Numbered from the stretch's first letter, positions 36,900-48,818 are shown. The stretch: DNA of 64,000 nt from Liolophura sinensis (GCF_032854445.1 NC_088296.1:372001-436000), one strand, 5' to 3'. Notes: generated from the sequence alone by a model not told the origin. A program made the numbers and translations.

Positions 36900-37870
36900 A
36901 TAAGATGGAGAAGAAACAAAGTGCACCCGAGAAGATACAACTCATGTAATATTTGACCCCAGAGATAAGAAGAAACGAAACTGTCCACAACTGAGGTTAC
37001 ACAAATCAGGTAGCCTAACATTTGAATAAGGTGTAAGAGAGGAAACGCACCACAGCAGAGAAGATGGGTAGGCCTACTTGTACCATGTAATGTGTGAATC
37101 AGGGGTCATCCAGAGAAGAAACCCATCACACGGGAAAACCATCTCTCCTGAGAAGATATACATCAGGTAATGTGTGAACCCGGTATTAGAGAGACAGGAA
37201 AACCAGCCGTCCTTAAAAAAGTCACACATCAGGTAATTTCTGGGCTCTATATTACAGAGAGAGGGAAACCATCTCCCCTGAGAAAATACACATTAGGTAA
37301 TGTGTGGACCCGGTATTATAGAGAGAGGGGGAAACCAGCTCTCCAGAGAAAATACACATCAGTTAATGTGTGGGCCCGGTGATAGAAAGAGAGGAAAACC
37401 AGCTCCCCTGAGAAGACAGACATGAGTTAATGTGTGAACCCGGTATTAGAGAGGAAAACCGGCTCTCCAGAGAAAATACACACCAGTTATTGTGTTGACC
37501 AGGTATTACAGAGAGAGGAAAACCAGCTCTCCAGAGAAGATACACATCAGTTAATGTGTGGACCCGGTGAAAGAAAGAGAGGATTACCAGCTCCCTCGAG
37601 AAGATACACATCAGTTAATGTGTCAACCCGGTATTAGAGAGGAAAACCAGCCCTCCTAAGAAAATACACATCAAGTAATGTGTTGACCAGCTATTATAGA
37701 GAGAGGAAAACCAGCTCTCCAGAGAAGATACACATCAGTTCATGTGTGGGCCGGGTGACAAAACGAGATGACAACCAGCTCCCCTAAGAAGATACGCATC
37801 AGTTAATGTCAGGGCTCGGTATTAGAAAGAGAGGAAACCCAGCACTACTGATAACATACCCATGAGGTAA
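36900..37870 (+). repeat. Degenerate minisatellite, ~61-64 bp period
   Basis: About 14-15 imperfect copies of a unit containing 'GAGAGGAAAACCAGCTCTCC', 'AGAGAAGATACACATCAGTT', then 'AATGTGTGGACCCGGTATTA'. The first few copies (36900-37160) are the most degraded and the middle ones (37290-37740) the most regular. The open frames of 67-82 codons across it are generated by the repeat and do not look like a protein gene. Confidence 0.9.
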
Positions 37871-38625
37871 CTTGAATATGCTGAATATGAAATTGGTATA
37901 CGTAAAAAACTTGTGTAACAATACTACATACGGTTCATGATTTTAAGTGTGTTTTATTACCTTTCACTGAGACTAAATCAACCAACCATTTAAACGAGAA
38001 TTATATATTACATAACCATTCATTTTTATTTAGCGTATATCTCTGAAGTTGGAACACAAAGGACAGAAAGTTACAAAGTATCACATAACCATACATGTAG
38101 ACGAATACAAATACAACCGACATAAAAATAGCAGCAAGCAGATGAAATGGCGCAATGCGCTAATAGATGACCTCATAATCTATTATATAGGTTGCCATAG
38201 CTACATCAGGGCCTACTAGTGATGACGCCGCTTCTTAAGGTAAATCAGGTACAATATAATTAAAGACGTACGGTATGGAGAGTAAAACCAGAACAGCGAC
38301 AACACTGTGATAGCTGCCAAATAGTCACACGTAACCGGCGGAATACGGTCTCTTGTCGATTTACCTTAGTTAGGGTTTTTTAGATGGACACATTGTTGTG
38401 GGTTTGAACATACATGTATGGGGACTTTGAACCAAAAACACACTGACAAAGTCACACAGTGTAACATATCAAGCGTTTGGATACATGAGCTTCATATCAA
38501 GTTGGAGATGAATGGTGGTTTTTGAGGTTAACTTAAAATGCAACTATCTACCCATTCTGTACAGCACATATACGTGCCATTACAAGCTGGCTGTGAATGT
38601 CTTACAAGCCGAAAATGTCAATGCG

Positions 38626-38629
<4 letters not shown>

Positions 38630-38667
<38 letters not shown>
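38630..38667. repeat. (TA)n microsatellite
   Basis: About 18 TA dinucleotides in a row after TATATTATA. The isoleucine/tyrosine-rich open frame across it is an artefact. Confidence 0.95.
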
Positions 38668-38671
<4 letters not shown>

Positions 38672-39664
38672 TTACTTTAAGCATATGGAGATCTACAGCT
38701 CTGGGTGATGCTACTTAAACACAAGAAGGAGATAGCTCATGTTGTAGCTATTCATACATGTATGCAATAAAAGAGAATCAACGTTAATACATGTACAACA
38801 CAATTGATCAGGTTTATCACTGAAAAATTCTGCACAGGCTTATTTACATCAAATTTGAAAACAAAAACCAAAGAAAACCAGTGTAACAACTTTACACCAA
38901 TCAGTTCGCCAAATTAAGCACATCCATGTCAAACACAATCTATGTTCTGAACAAAATCCTTAAACAACTGACACACAGCATATATGTAATCAACATATAT
39001 AAATGTATTAATACAAGCATATAATACAGCTAAAACATATGATTTGAACTGGGCGAAATCATCACAATGTCATCATATGTAATCACCAGACACGGTGTAT
39101 TACTTACATGATATGGATCTACCTGGACAGTGAATACAATGTGCAGTAATGCGTATTATCTTACATCACAGCAATTACATGGAAATTCTTTTAAAGGAAA
39201 TATTTATAATTGATAATATAAATACTTAGCATCCTTCCTCACATTGCTTACATACTAAAAAAAGAGTTTAGTTTTTAAACACATTTATGTTAGAGTTTTG
39301 AAACAAGTATTGGTTTTCATTCATGAAAGAAACATGTTAAGCAACTAAGAGATGTGTTTATTATGGTAAACACATCAGATATTTACTTAATTATGAGGTG
39401 GATATATTCGAAAAAAGACATTTATTTCTATATTTTTTTAATAAACACATGTTTATACTGTGTGTTGACAGCTGATAAACATCATAAAATGTTTGATATT
39501 GTGAACATGTGACATGTTTATAATACTCCAATGCAAAATACTGTTGATGTATTTACTCAAACTATGGCCAGGTACATGTAGTGACAATTTGTTAGTAAAG
39601 GCAAAGTTTCAATAAACAAATTAAAAAAAAGCTAAACATACAGGAAACAATGATATCAAGATTT

Positions 39665-39735
39665 GAGTTATTTAACTGGTGTTTTAGGCCATACATACTT
39701 ATACGACAGCTGCCAGCATTATGGTGGGAAGAAAC
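39665..39735 (-). mobile_element. SINE tail and central-domain fragment
   Basis: 'TTAACTGGTGTTTTAGGCCA', 'CTTATACGACAGCTGCCAGC' and 'ATTATGGTGGGAAGAAAC' match the SINE 3' half on the minus strand, with an internal deletion of the TATTTC segment. Confidence 0.7.
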
Positions 39736-40264
39736 TTTTTAAAGTTTTCAAACTAGAGATCAGATTCAGGCATTTTACCTCAAACAAAATGATGACTACA
39801 AAATTACAATTTTTTGTCCAAAAAAAAAAAGGTTTACAAAATAAATATAAGATAAGAGCATGGATAAATGTAGCTTTTTCCTTGATTATTCAAAGATTAC
39901 TGCCCATCAGAATGTCCTTTTCCAGGCTGTGGGAAAGGAACCCAAATGTGCACTGACTGATACTTCTTGGGGCTGAATTTGTGAAGTGTGAGCACATACA
40001 AAAATCAGCTGAAAATTACTCAAACTGTAAACAAAATACTGCATGCACTTACAAATTTACAACTTTAATTTATCTATAATTGATACAGCCATTAGCTTAG
40101 GGTTTTGAGTACCATAGTACCTCAGGTTCACCTTCAATACACCTCACATACATGTTGGCCTACAACCCCAAGTACATGTATACCTCAGACACACCATCAG
40201 ATATGTCCTACCTCAAGGGTACAGCTAAGATGTGCCTCAAGTATACTCCCAGTACACCTTATGG

Positions 40265-42003
40265 GTTATACATGCGCCATTCGGGCAATTGTGTCCAAGA
40301 TATGCCTCCGAAATGAAGTGTGAACAAGCGCTGATAAAACTGGATAAAACTGCCACAAAGACACACTTTGAATTTCTGCACTGCATCCTGTTAAATTATA
40401 TCAGAATCTGCTTTGGATAGAACGAAAAACCCTCTGCCCGGTGTTATTACCCACCCCATGAATGTTATCAAGGTAAGAAGATGTCATGACTTCACCTCCA
40501 GCAACCACAGCTCAAACACATGGCGTTAATGCCAGGTTGATTTTTGATATGTTGTAGAGAAAAGTGCAAACTGCATGCGCAGGTATGCCATGGTACCACA
40601 TGGAAGTTTAATAGGGGATATATATTTTTGAGGTTGAATTTGACAAATTTACTACATAGATAGTGAAGGAAAATCAAAAAAAAAAAATAATAAAAAATCC
40701 CAATTTTGCCTGATCACCTTTATTGTGATAAGGTCAAGTTGTGCGTGTCTTAACTGGACTACTTTTTGGTATTTACCATGGGTTATCCCCAACCATTACA
40801 ACCCCAACCCTATCTACCCCCCCCCCCCCCCCATTCCCACCCTGTTAATTATGCAAAATTTCACCCTTACACTTATCAGGCTTGTACTTCCAAATTTTAT
40901 TTACACAGGTGAGTGTAATATTGCATTTATTTGATCAGGACTGTATCAGGTCACAGCCATGTGTATATATTTAGACGTAGCAAGTTATTTTTATCACATA
41001 TTCTGAAACACCTACATACTTGTATGACACATAGTGTACAATGCACGATTATGTGTTTCAATTTTGTTATGTGCAAAGTGACTTTACAACATTAAATATG
41101 CTAATGCTGTGTTTCAAATAGGTCTGAAAGTTGATCTGCTTCTCACGTTTGATGAAATTTGATTAAATGTGCTGTCTGGGAAACAATAATAATAAAAAAT
41201 TGTTTAGTTTTTGTAATTCATTTCTACAGGTACAAGTGGGGATAGGCTTAGTAATTCCTACATGACTTCTGCGCAGCTGAGTAGAGGTTGTAATATTTTA
41301 CAATCTAAGGACAACACTTGTTGCATTTTAATGTAATACAGGGTAAATGTTTATTTCTGCAAATTTTCTTTTTGACAGGAAAGAAATATAAACCCCATTC
41401 TCCACAAAACATCCTATCCCAAACTCTTATGTGTAGAGTATCAACCCAGGTGGGCTACTACAGACAGCCCTGAACTTTGACTTTTGTCATTGGACATGTA
41501 AGATTTTGGTTACAGTGCCAAATTCATATAAAGATATTACTAACAAAAAATTTTAAAACTTGTCCTTTTTATAGGTTAAAAATGCGCAATTCAGGAAATT
41601 GGGTCCAAGACTTGTCTCCGAACTGAAGAAGGAGGACTGATTGGATAAAACTGACACAGAGGCATATAAGTTATTCATACACTATCAATTTCTGCTGTTC
41701 TAATTTGCATCTAACATGTCAAAATAAAATACATCAGAGGTTTAATTGTTTTGGATAGAATTGAAAACTTCCCCCCCCCTGCCACAGTTATTACCCACCT
41801 CACTGGAGGTTACCAAGACAAGAAAATGTTATGATTTCACTTTCAACCACTACAGCTGAAAAAAGTGGTAGCTGAGAATATTGTAGACAAAAGTACAAGC
41901 TGCATGTAGAGGATTTGGCAAGGTACCATGCGAAAGTTAGGGTATATATATATATTTTTCACGTTAAAGATTTAATACATAATCATAAAGGAAAATCAAT
42001 GCT
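40265..42003. repeat. Diverged ~430-bp direct repeat downstream of the TRIM gene
   Basis: About 40265-40680 and 41575-42003 share a colinear series: 'ATGCGCCATTCGGGCAATTG' vs ATGCGCAATTCAGGAAATTG, 'GGATAAAACTG', 'TTTGGATAGAA', 'GTTATTACCCACC', 'GCATGCGCAGG'-like and 'GGTACCA' words, and a final 'GGAAAATCAA'. The two are about 1.3 kb apart with unrelated AT-rich sequence between them (including a C-run at 40819-40832). No coding sequence is evident. They may be old duplicates or two copies of an unnamed dispersed element. Confidence 0.75.
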
Positions 42004-42494
42004 CCGGTCTAAGCTAAAAGGGTAAGGCATATTTCTCTCATTTAGTTTATTTCTTAGGAATTAAAGTTACACAACACAACAAAAATTACTACATGTATCA
42101 TGTTGACAATATGTATTGTCATGTATAAAGTGTGAACTGTTTTGCTCAGTGACATTCCTGATTATGCTGATTTACAAGTCGCCATCACTAAAAAATATAA
42201 CTACCCAGCCATTATCCACATGTATTTTGTTTGGAAGAAAACTGACACTGATGTTCAGGACAAGTGAAACAGACTGTGTATAACTACACCAAGCTGTAAG
42301 CTTGTGACAGATCACTGACCACTTTGCAGAAGAAGCTATACATACTGAATTAGCCACACTGCTGACATTAACTAAAACAGCAATGCACAAACTGGTCTTT
42401 CTGTTTTGTTTTTTTTTTTAAAAAACTAACAAAACAGTCTCCTTCAACACATGATAATATGATGGAAAAGATGTAATAAATAATTACCGGATGG

Positions 42495-43075
42495 TCAGGG
42501 AGTGCTTATCATATCACAGAGAACTTGAGGCAGAGTCACAGAGTCACCCGTTACCAGACGAGCAGACACAGACACAGACACAGGTCCAGACCAGACAAAC
42601 CCAACCCATGGCACGAGAGGCTCTGTGACGATAACATCACTGACAGTGTACATTACCTGGTTGTTGTCACAGTCCAGGACTGTCAGTGTGTGGTCATCAC
42701 AGTCCAGGTACACACCCAGGTGATGAGGTCGTGTGTAACGTCTGTACTGTAGATAGCCAGGTTTGATCTCACCACCACCACGGTGTCTATAACACTTGAC
42801 CTCATCACCACGGTAGCCCATCCCAGTGTACCAGGTGTTAAGGCCAGGGTCTGTCTCCTCACTCACATTACAGCTCTCCTGTGTCACTCCTATATAACAG
42901 TCAGAGCCATTTGAACAGGTGATGTGTATCTCCCAGTAGTACCTGCCCGTCTGGTAACACCCGTCTGTCACAGCTCTCCTCCACACATAGGACAAGCCTT
43001 CACCCTTTACCACACAGCCGCTGTCAGTGATTCTCAGCTCACTGCCGTCTGTCTCTGTAAATCTCAGCGTCGGCT
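42495..43075 (-). CDS. TRIM last coding exon, B30.2/SPRY domain
   Basis: GTGTTTTTGCAG|AGCCGACG acceptor, then 581 bp to the TGA at 42495-42497. It begins 'PTLRFTETDGSELRI' and carries SPRY features 'YYWEIHI', 'DCYIGVTQ', 'HHLGVYLDCDDHTLTVLD' and 'PWVGFVW'. A longer open frame running to 43160 includes a hydrophobic stretch that is intron sequence, not a signal peptide, because the acceptor fits the upstream phase. A minus-strand AATAAA at 42046-42051 could end the transcript. Confidence 0.93.
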
Positions 43076-46000
43076 CTGCAAAAACACAACAGAAGCAGCA
43101 TAAACAACAGCAAACCATAAACACACGCTGTAAGACTGAGGTGTAAATACCTGTACACATACCGTGGTTTTACTTGCTCAACACAATCTCTTGAAATAAA
43201 ATGACATATATTTTTGACATGAATGTAATTTATATACAGATCTCTGTCATTTTCAGCCAGTTTAAAAGAGTTGAGCTTAGACAAGAACTGTATCCATGAC
43301 TAAATAACTGGTACGACATAGACATAGACTAAGTACTGGGTTAAAATACAGGCTTTTAGCAATCTAATTTGTTTAAAACTTATCACTTACAACAAGAATA
43401 ATACCTTTCTCTATCCAGATATTGGTTTTAGTTGTCAGTTATGGCACATTTGAACACTCAATTGACTATCAAGCTGCAGTAGGCCTGTTGTGGATTCATT
43501 CGTGGAGTATCGAAGCTGTCTGTGTAATAAGGGAGGTAACTCGCCACACATAACTTACCAAGTGACTTTCATTGTCACAATACCCCCAAAGACTATTTAA
43601 TCCACCAGAAGTAGTCAGCTAAATTTTCTTCAATTTGCCATTTTTTTTTTAAAGATACCTAAATATTTAAATATTAACAACAAACTTATATTGAGGGAGG
43701 AAGGACATGTAAACCTCATACTCTTATACATGGAATCTATATCCTTGAACATTAATAATGAAACAGATATGAGGGTATTTTTTCTCTTTTTCTCCCCTTT
43801 GAAATAAGTGTTTGACTACATTTGAATCTAGGAAATAATGGCGAATTTTTACTTGAATACATGTGTCAGTAATAATTAGGGGGCCTCCGTGGTTCAGTTG
43901 GTTAGCGCGCTAGCGCAGCGTAATGAAACAGAAGGCTCTTACCATGCAATGCGGTCGCTGTGAGTTCAAGTCCAGCTCATGCTGGCCTCCTCTTCCGCCC
44001 TTCGTATAAAGGTCTTTCAGCAGCCTGCAGATGGTCGTGGGTTTCCACCGGGCTATGCCCAGTTTCCTCCCACCATAATGCTTGCCACCGTCGTCTAAGT
44101 GAACTATTCTTGAGTACCGCGTAAAGCACAAAAAATTGAGTGCAACGTGTTATCTGTCCTGCTCTAAGAGTGTAGACCTGCTCTTGTACACATGGAGTAA
44201 ACATCACCCAGACACCACAGAATACACAAACACCACTCCTGATCTAACATTACACGCGCTGATTTGCAAATATACAAGGTAGACACCGATGGCTTCACTA
44301 CCATCTGTTCTGATCTAATTTTGCAGCTGCTGATATATAATTCTGCTATGTACCTTCCTCTTTTTGTGACTTCTGGGCCAACTGTACATTAATCTGAATC
44401 TCCTGTGCACATCCTACTGTGTACCTCACATTAGTCTGTGTCGTCTGTGCCCACCCTACTGTGTACCTCACATTAGCCTGTGTCTTCTGTGCCCACCCTA
44501 CTGTGTACCTCACATTAGTCTGTGTCGTCTGTGCCACCCTACTGTATACCTCACATTAGCCTGTGTCGTCTGTGCCCACCCTACTGTATAGCCTACCTCA
44601 CATATTAGCCTGTGTCTTCTGTGCACATCCTACTGTATAACTCACATTAGCCTTTGTCTTCTGTGCACATCCTACTGTATAACTCACATTAGCCTGTGTC
44701 TTATGTGCACACCCTACTGTATAACTCACATTAGCCTGTGTCTTATGTGCATACACTACTGTATAACTCACATTAGCCTGTGTCTTCTGTGCACATCCTG
44801 CTGTATACCTCACATTAGCCTGTGTCTTCTGTGCACACCCTACTGTATAACTCACATTAACCTGTGTCTTCTGTGCACACCCTACTGTATATCTCACATT
44901 AGCCTGTGTCTTCTGTGCACATCCTACTGTATAACTCACATTAGCCTGTGTCTAATATGCACACCTTACTGTATACCTCACATTAGCCTGTGTCTTCTGT
45001 GCATATCCTAGTGTACACCTCGCATTAGCCTGTGTCTTCTGTGCATACACTACTGTATAACTCACATTAGCCTGTGTCTTCTGTGCACATCCTGCTGTAT
45101 ACCTCACATTAGCCTGTGTCTTCTGTGCACACCCTACTGTATAACTCACATTAGCCTGTGTCTTATGTGCATACACTACTGTATAACTCACATTAGCCTG
45201 TGTCTTCTGTGCACATCCTGCTGTATACCTCACATTAGCCTGTGTCTTCTGTGCACACCCTACTGTATAACTCACATTAACCTGTGTCTTCTGTGCACAC
45301 CCTACTGTATAACTCACATTAGCCTGTGTCTTCTGTGCACATGCTTCTGTATATCTCACATTAGCCTCTGTCATCTGGGCAAACCATACTGTATATCTGA
45401 CAATAATTTGTATATTCCGGGCACACACTACTGTATACCTCGCATTAGTTAGCATCATTTTACCTGCCCTATCTCTTGCCAAACATTAATGTGTATGGTT
45501 TATACTATCTGTACTTTTTGCAAACTCTTCTCACTTTCGTCTCTCTTGGAATACTGTTCATTTTCTTGGCACGCCACGGACATATCGGTTTTGTTTTCTT
45601 AACAGAGTCTATCGTGTGTTTTGCAGGTACACAGCCGTTCGCCCTCTCCATTTTTGTCTGTGTCTTCGATGCACACACTAATGTAAACCCTTCAGTCCTT
45701 TATGTCGTCTAAGCACACCCTACTGTATGCCTTTTATACATAAGAACTTACTTGTAACACGTAGGGGAGATATTTGTCCACCGACTGCTGCTTCTAAGTC
45801 CTGACATTCTAGCACTGTTTCTTTCACAGTCACCTGTCTAGGAACAACTTGGTCATGATGGACAGAAGCTAGAAGCTTCTGTCTGCTGACATCATGTTTC
45901 TCCAGATCTGCTCTTATCCCATTCAGCTGGTCATCAGTTCTGCGAGAAGAGGAGAGAAAACAAAGAGACACAGTCGTGTAGTGATCTTGTGTCCGCGCAG

Positions 46001-48818
46001 TTATAAGAATGACATGATGTACTATTCCTAGTAGGTTAGATCTAATTTGTCTGGACAAACGTAAGATTGAACATTAGATATATCTCACACTTGAGTCATG
46101 TTTTGGACAACTACAGCTTACAGAAACACATCTGCTGACAATAGTCACGTGCGCATGTATAACAAACATGGGGAGGTATAACACATTTATACATACGTTT
46201 TGGTGAAGTCCGTGGAACCCTGTCAACAAACAGAATTGAGCCTACATATAAAATCACGTAAAGAAGAAACAGATACCTCTCCAGAGACACACAGTACACA
46301 AGCACCCTTGGCTTTTACCTCCAACATCTAGACCATTCCCTGATCTATTACATAGCCCACATCAGTTCTCAATTCCGCTTAATAAATTCCATTGTGCTTC
46401 ATACAATACAATTTCCCCTTATTTGCAAATCTGTTTACATACAAACCTTGTTTTATTTCTTTTTTTAAAAAACAGCATACAATATGTTCTTTTTGACATT
46501 ACATGTTGCTACTTTATTGCTTTAATCGGACCGAGGGGTACCACTGAGCATAATAAAGCTGTTGAACTCAGGATCTAAAACTTTAGCAGATCTGGCAGCA
46601 TGAGGTGGATTTGAACACGTGATCACAGTTCCTAAGGGTGGTTTGGGTCTTAGGTAACGTCTGTAGTAGAGGCAGCTGAACTACTGTTAGAGATTGTGAC
46701 TTATATGCTTGACTTACCTGCAAAAACTCCACGTCCATTGATGCTAATAAATCATTGGAAGCCTGTACCATCCTCTCCATTTCCTGAGCCTGTAGCTGTA
46801 AATGTTTGAGTATGGCGCTGCACTCGACACTCCACTGTGAATAGCGGGTTCTTATGCCATCTAAGGAGTGTTGTCTCCAGGCTTGTAAAGCTTCCAGGGC
46901 TGCACAATAAGCCTTTTCCACTTCCTGAGTGTGAAGTTCCTGGTTTTCCTGCCAAACAGAAAATTCGTTTATTACCTCATCCACACCTTTAGAACTGCGT
47001 GTTCAAGAAATTATATATGTATGTGTAAAAGGGTGAACTATACGCGCCACATAACAATGTGTCTCCGGGGTGGAGGGGATTTCCCTTTAATCCAGTGATG
47101 TACATGCAAGTCTCCACTCAAAACCCCAAAGGTACGTCGGTCAACCTCTAAAAGGGTCGTGCCATCAAAACTGATGCTCCGAGCATGGTGAAGCCTTAGA
47201 TGCTTCCAACCTCAGACACCTGGGACTGGTTCAAACCCGAACGTTGTCGCCCCATCAGATCAAATGGTGACGTGTATATATTATAGATTATATTATGACA
47301 GCGCATGATCGGAGATGATATATCAAATGAAGTTGTCTGAGGTGGGCATATCGCGTGTGTGTCACTGAGAAGAAAGTCATAATAATGATACGATAGTCTG
47401 ATGAGACAAGCCAGAAACAAGTAAATAGACTCGTCCTTCACACAAATACATCACCGCATCAGTCCGTGTATTCCCCTGTTTAAGTTCTGATAAAAAGTCG
47501 TCAATATTCGGGTTTAACTCTTTAATTGTAATCTACATATATAATATGTGACAGAATCAGCTTTAATAGCAATATTCTACATAGTCAAAATGAGCCACAA
47601 CAACATGAGACTGAACGGGTGTCATGGAAAATACCAACCTGTATCTTACTGTGCAGCCTCAGAACTCCGGACAGTGATTCCTTAGTTTCGCCTAAGACTT
47701 TCTCCAGTTCATTAGTCCTGCTCAAAACAGCTGGCTGTAATGGAAAAAAAACGCTACATTAAAAAATCCGCCTTTCAAATGACTCACTACGGTACAGGAC
47801 AAAATGTCCCATTCTTCACTACACATCATAAATTTTAGGTCAGTAAACAGTTCCAAATCATGCCATATTTATTTTGATTATCGACTTATATACTAGCATG
47901 GTACACGATTTAGATAGTGATTTAAGTTATGCGACCAGAACATTCCTTGTTTCTTTCTAACATCATTGAAAACTGTTTATCACTTTTCTTTGCATGATTC
48001 CAAAGTAATTTTGAACTTACACAATTTCTTAGTTTTTCGTGGTTTGTGTTAATAGTCGTTTTGGGAAATGACCACACGAGTATTGACTCCATTTCGGTTG
48101 ATGTCTGATATACGAATATCTTTTTCACATTACCTTGTCATTCTCAGCTGCTGATGGTATATCCCGCATAGCGTGTCCCTGATGCTCAACCACACACCCC
48201 ACACAGATCACCATTCGACACGGTTCACAGTACAAGTCGAATGACCGACCGTGTCTGGGGCATGACGGCTGCTGGGTTGATTGGTGGTCCCTACTGACTT
48301 GGCCCTGTGAGGTTTCCTGAGAGAGGTACTCCAGGGGCGAAATCAGTTCGTGACGTTTCAGAGGACCCCTCATTGGGTGACAAATAACAAGACATTCCTC
48401 ACAGTAGAACACACCACAGTTGGTACAAAACTTGACAGCTTTGACGTGATTACCTTCCTCACACAGAGAACAATATGGGATGTCATCCTCAACCTTTACA
48501 CCAGATGAGAACCTCTCCACAATTTCTGCTAGATGAAAGTTAGGAGGTAGACCAGCCACACCTTCTCTCCCCAGACTGGTCGGTGCCCGACACACAGGGC
48601 ATGCTATCAGCTGATGAACGTCCTCATACCCAGTGCTGCCGGAGTTCTCGTCTGTCTGTACATGTTTGAACTTGTCAGCGTACGAATCAATGCATTCCCT
48701 ACAAAAACTGTGCTGACAGGGTAGCATTACTGGTTTCCGGAATGTTTCCATGCATATCGAACAGATGAGAACATCATCCCGCTCTTGCATACTTTCGGCC
48801 ATTATTAGTTTTTTTTTC
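42495..48818 (-). CDS. TRIM-family E3 ubiquitin ligase (RING, B-box x2, coiled coil, B30.2/SPRY), six coding exons
   Basis: Joining 48134-48802, 47639-47734, 46718-46948, 46197-46219, 45752-45939 and 42495-43075 (minus strand) gives 1788 bp, an uninterrupted 595-residue protein. Every junction has GT/AG and matching phase. Residues 14-71 form a RING finger (Cys14, Cys17, Cys29, His31, Cys34, Cys37, Cys68, Cys71). Residues 108-155 form a first B-box (Cys111, Cys114, Cys126, Cys129, Cys134, Cys137) and 181-215 a second (Cys181, His184, Cys192, Cys195, Cys200, Cys203, His207, His210). A coiled coil covers about 224-400, and B30.2/SPRY about 404-595 ('YYWEIHI', 'HHLGVYLDCDDHTLTVLD'). The family transfers ubiquitin through the RING and selects targets through the SPRY domain, often in innate immunity or cytoskeletal control; the target here is unknown. 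Exons of 96, 231 and 23 bp are the classic TRIM series. An acceptor at 48819-48821 implies an upstream untranslated exon. Confidence 0.93.
43880..44135 (+). mobile_element. Full-length tRNA-headed SINE in TRIM intron
   Basis: Best complete copy in the window. The head GGGGCCTCCGTGGTTCAGTT, 'GGTTAGCGCGCTAGCGCAGC' (A box) and 'GCTGTGAGTTCAAGTCCAGC' (B box) is followed by the central domain with 'CAGATGGTCGTGGGTTTCC' and 'CCTCCCACCATAATGCTTGC', then 'AAGTGAACTATTCTTGAGTA' and a degenerate tail. It lies antisense to the host gene. Confidence 0.9.
44375..45490 (-). repeat. 42-bp minisatellite in TRIM intron, with 420-bp higher-order repeat
   Basis: About 26 copies of a 42-bp unit, 'CTCACATTAGCCTGTGTCTT' then 'CTGTGCACATCCTACTGTAT' and two more bases. 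Because 42 is a multiple of three and the unit lacks stops in some frames, long open frames of 14-residue repeats appear on both strands (176 and 113 codons minus, 102 and 95 plus). A run of variant units beginning near 44741 recurs at 45161, a spacing of 420 bp or ten units. The exons on either side join in phase without it, so it is intronic. Confidence 0.93.
45752..45939 (-). CDS. TRIM exon 5, end of coiled coil and linker
   Basis: CTCGCAG|AACTGA acceptor and TTACAA|GTAAGT donor bound 188 bp. It completes the codon split by the 23-bp exon, reads 'TDDQLNGIRADLEKHDVSRQ' onwards without a stop, and ends with one base of a split codon, matching the SPRY exon. The donor lies a few bases from degraded copies of the intronic 42-bp repeat. 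Confidence 0.88.
46197..46219 (-). CDS. TRIM 23-bp micro-exon
   Basis: GTTGACAG|GGTTCC acceptor and AAAAC|GTATGT donor bound exactly 23 bp coding 'GSTDFTK' plus two bases. The phase shift of two is required to join the 231-bp exon (phase 0) to the next exon, which starts with one base of a split codon. A 23-bp exon at this place is characteristic of TRIM genes. Confidence 0.9.
46718..46948 (-). CDS. TRIM 231-bp coiled-coil exon
   Basis: TTTGGCAG|GAAAAC acceptor and TTGCAG|GTAAGT donor bound 231 bp, phase 0 at both ends, reading from 'ENQELHTQEVEKAY' to 'SMDVEFLQ'. The length and heptad-like hydrophobic spacing match the second coiled-coil exon of TRIM proteins. Confidence 0.93.
47639..47734 (-). 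CDS. TRIM 96-bp coiled-coil exon
   Basis: ACAG|CCAGCT acceptor and ATACAG|GTTGG donor bound exactly 96 bp, phase 0 at both ends, reading 'PAVLSRTNELEKVLGETK'. A 96-bp exon after the RING/B-box exon is a hallmark of TRIM genes and starts the coiled coil. Confidence 0.92.
48134..48818 (-). CDS. TRIM exon with start codon: RING and both B-boxes
   Basis: The start codon is at 48800-48802. Upstream, TTTTGTTGCAG (ending at 48819) is a good splice acceptor, so the exon begins at 48818 with a short 5' untranslated piece. 223 codons follow and end in phase 0 at AAG|GTAATG (donor 48133-48132). All eight RING ligands and both B-boxes are in this one exon, typical of TRIM genes. Confidence 0.93.

Larger units (their letters stand above)
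37871..40264. other. AT-rich intergenic sequence, no gene
   Basis: No recognised coding sequence. It holds a (TA)n microsatellite at 38630-38667, many TACATGTA-type words, and a SINE tail fragment at about 39665-39735. An A-run lies at 39821-39831. Confidence 0.6.
43076..45751 (-). other. TRIM intron before the SPRY exon
   Basis: A 2.7-kb intron. Besides AT-rich sequence it contains a full-length SINE (43880-44135) and a 42-bp minisatellite (44375-45490) with degraded outliers to 45735. Phase agreement of the exons on either side (one base plus two bases making AAG) indicates that none of this is coding. Confidence 0.85.

Noticed and set aside
36900..37870. CRISPR-like array of ~30-base repeats with spacers
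   Set aside because: Eukaryotic context, imperfect ~61-64-bp units with no unique spacers; an ordinary minisatellite.
43076..43160. Signal peptide-like hydrophobic start before the SPRY domain (start at 43158-43160)
   Set aside because: A strong splice acceptor at 43076-43078 fits the phase of the upstream exon, so the hydrophobic segment is intronic.
44346..45482. Long 14-residue-repeat protein on the minus strand (and its plus-strand counterpart)
   Set aside because: Open frames come from a 42-bp repeat divisible by three. The TRIM exons on both sides join in phase without it, and both strands are equally open.
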